NCBI GenBank assembly: GCA_041685145.1
Contig: JAWLGJ010000055.1
Location: 1-15,587 of the forward strand
Origin: JAWLGJ01 sp041685145
GTDB taxonomy: Bacteria > Pseudomonadota > Alphaproteobacteria > Rhodospirillales > Magnetospirillaceae
Reading direction: 5' to 3'
Length of the DNA stretch: 15,587 bases
Within the stretch, counting starts at the first letter, position 1; each line of letters opens with the position of its first letter. The notes under the pieces are model-generated. The model was not told the DNA's origin. It saw nothing but the letters and a program-made list of their open reading frames with translations, and searched no databases. The position numbers and the translations under genes were made by a program. This document shows, piece after piece, positions 14,527-15,587 of this stretch.

Positions 14527-15587
14527 CTACAACAGCATCCGCAGCGGTTCCTGGACGATGTCCTTGAACGCCGCCAGGAATTCCGCGCCGATGGCGCCGT
14601 CGACGACGCGGTGGTCCACCGACAGGGTGCAGGTCATCATCGTGGCGATGGCCAGCGCGCCGTCCCTGACCACCGGACGCTGCTCGCCGGCGCCGACGGC
14701 CAGGATGCAGCCCTGCGGCGGGTTGATGATGGCGGCGAAATCCCTGATGCCGTACATGCCCAGATTCGAGACACTGAAGCCGCCGCCGGTGTATTCCTCG
14801 GGCTTGAGCTTGCCGTCCCGCGCCCGGGCGGCAAGGTCGCGCATCTCGTTGGAGAGGACGGCCAGTCCCTTGTTGCCGGCGTCGCGGATCACCGGGGTGA
14901 TCAGGCCGTTGGGCGTCGCCACCGCGACCGAGATGTCCTGGCGGGTGTAGCGGCGGATGGCCTGCTCGGACCAGGAGGCATTCGCCGCCGGCACCTTCTT
15001 CAGCGCCAAGGCGGCGGCCTTGATGATCATGTCGTTGACCGACAGCTTGTATTCGCCCTCGCCCGCCTTGGCATTCAGCTCCTTGCGCAGCTCCAGCAGG
15101 CGGTCGATGGCGCAGTCGATGGTCAGATAGAAATGCGGCGCCTGCTTGGCCTCGACCATGCGCCGCGCCACCGTCTTGCGGAAGGTGGTGTTAGGCACCT
15201 CCTCGAAGGGCGGCAGCAGTTCCGGCGGGATGGCGGGCGTGACCGGGGCAGCGGCCGGCGCGGCGGCGGGCGCCGCCGTCTCGGCCGGCGCGGCCTCGGG
15301 CTTGGGCGCGGCGGGCACGCCTTCGGCCTTGGCGCGCTCGACATCGGCCTTGACGACGCGCCCGCGCGGGCCGCTGCCGGCGATGCGTTCCAGTTCGATC
15401 CCGGCCTCCCTGGCAAGACGCCGCGCCAGCGGGCTGGCGAAGACGCGCTGGCGCTCGCCGGCCGGGTGGCGCGGCGGCGGCGGGGCGGCCGGGGATTCCG
15501 CCGCCGGCCGGGCCGGCGGGGCGGCGGGCGTCGGGGCGGGCGCCTCGGCGGGGGCGGCGGTGGGCGCGGCCGGAGCCGGCGCCGCCG
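14527..15587 (-). CDS. pdhC: pyruvate dehydrogenase E2, dihydrolipoamide acetyltransferase (N-terminus off window)
   Basis: E2 transfers the acetyl group from its lipoyl arm to CoA and is the core of the pyruvate dehydrogenase complex. About 353 codons are visible. From the right edge there is an Ala/Pro-rich linker, then the E1/E3-binding domain (about 15334-15444) with VFASPLARRLAREAGIELER and IAGSGPRGRVVKADVERA. A second Ala/Pro linker follows, then the catalytic domain (TTFRKTVARRMVEAKQAPHFYLT onward). The active-site DHRVVDG lies near the C-terminus, along with the GGFSVSNLGMYGIRDFAAIINPPQ block that is typical of the mitochondrial-type PDH E2 rather than OdhB. The lipoyl domain(s) lie beyond the window, so their number is unknown. 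Stop is TAG-type at 14527-14529. It precedes lpdA and lipA in the usual alphaproteobacterial order. Confidence 0.95.
   Translation of the reverse strand, partial: AAPAPAAPTAAPAEAPAPTPAAPPARPAAESPAAPPPPRHPAGERQRVFASPLARRLAREAGIELERIAGSGPRGRVVKADVERAKAEGVPAAPKPEAAPAETAAPAAAPAAAPVTPAIPPELLPPFEEVPNTTFRKTVARRMVEAKQAPHFYLTIDCAIDRLLELRKELNAKAGEGEYKLSVNDMIIKAAALALKKVPAANASWSEQAIRRYTRQDISVAVATPNGLITPVIRDAGNKGLAVLSNEMRDLAARARDGKLKPEEYTGGGFSVSNLGMYGIRDFAAIINPPQGCILAVGAGEQRPVVRDGALAIATMMTCTLSVDHRVVDGAIGAEFLAAFKDIVQEPLRMLL

Noticed and set aside
12972..14567. Long plus-strand open frame (about 530 codons) antisense to lpdA
   Set aside because: It is the mirror of a certain lpdA gene in high-GC DNA, has no recognisable domain, and its C-terminal part (HHEGTKGTKSW...) is just translation of the palindromic repeat.

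Overview
The window is GC-rich DNA from what is almost certainly an alphaproteobacterium, probably Rhodospirillales-like. This inference rests on gene order and families: a pyruvate dehydrogenase E2 - lpdA - lipA - RatA/Coq10 cluster, a mitochondrial-type cytochrome bc1 assembly chaperone, a BamE lipoprotein divergent from a yceD-rpmF-plsX-fabH cluster, and a short GluRS without the zinc-knuckle cysteines. It reads as chromosomal housekeeping sequence. I see no mobile element, phage gene, CRISPR array or RNA gene.

Layout. 1-404 (+) is the 3' end of a DUF2254 membrane protein gene, which nearly touches the end of the next operon. 417-3844 (-) is a five-gene unit: bc1-complex assembly chaperone, DUF177/YceD, rpmF (L32), plsX and fabH. 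It couples ribosome assembly with the start of phospholipid and fatty acid synthesis. A good -35/-10 promoter lies in the divergent intergenic region at 3845-3981, and bamE (3982-4434, +) starts on the other side. A perfect 30-base palindrome at 4461-4490 probably ends transcription from both sides. 4527-4859 (-) is a small unrecognised two-helix membrane protein with a strong Shine-Dalgarno and a CRP-like palindrome upstream.

4980-9381 (-) is a tight nadE - gltX - cysS unit (NAD synthetase and two aminoacyl-tRNA synthetases) with a promoter at 9414-9441. Divergent from it, 9547-10323 (+) encodes an unrecognised 258-residue soluble protein. It converges on a secreted AhpD-like protein with a polyglutamine tail (10346-10939, -).

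10991-15587 (-) is the lipoate/pyruvate dehydrogenase cluster, in order of transcription: E2 (pdhC, N-terminus outside the window), lpdA (E3), lipA (makes the lipoyl cofactor of E2), a RatA/Coq10 START-domain protein (ubiquinone function), and a 184-residue unknown. A 70-base imperfect palindrome built of CACGAAGG-like units sits between pdhC and lpdA.

No complete novel system is evident. The most interesting items are the CACGAAGG palindrome inside the PDH operon, the CRP-like site before the small membrane protein, the polyQ-tailed exported AhpD-like protein, a hairpin plus T-run between yceD and rpmF, and three unknown genes.
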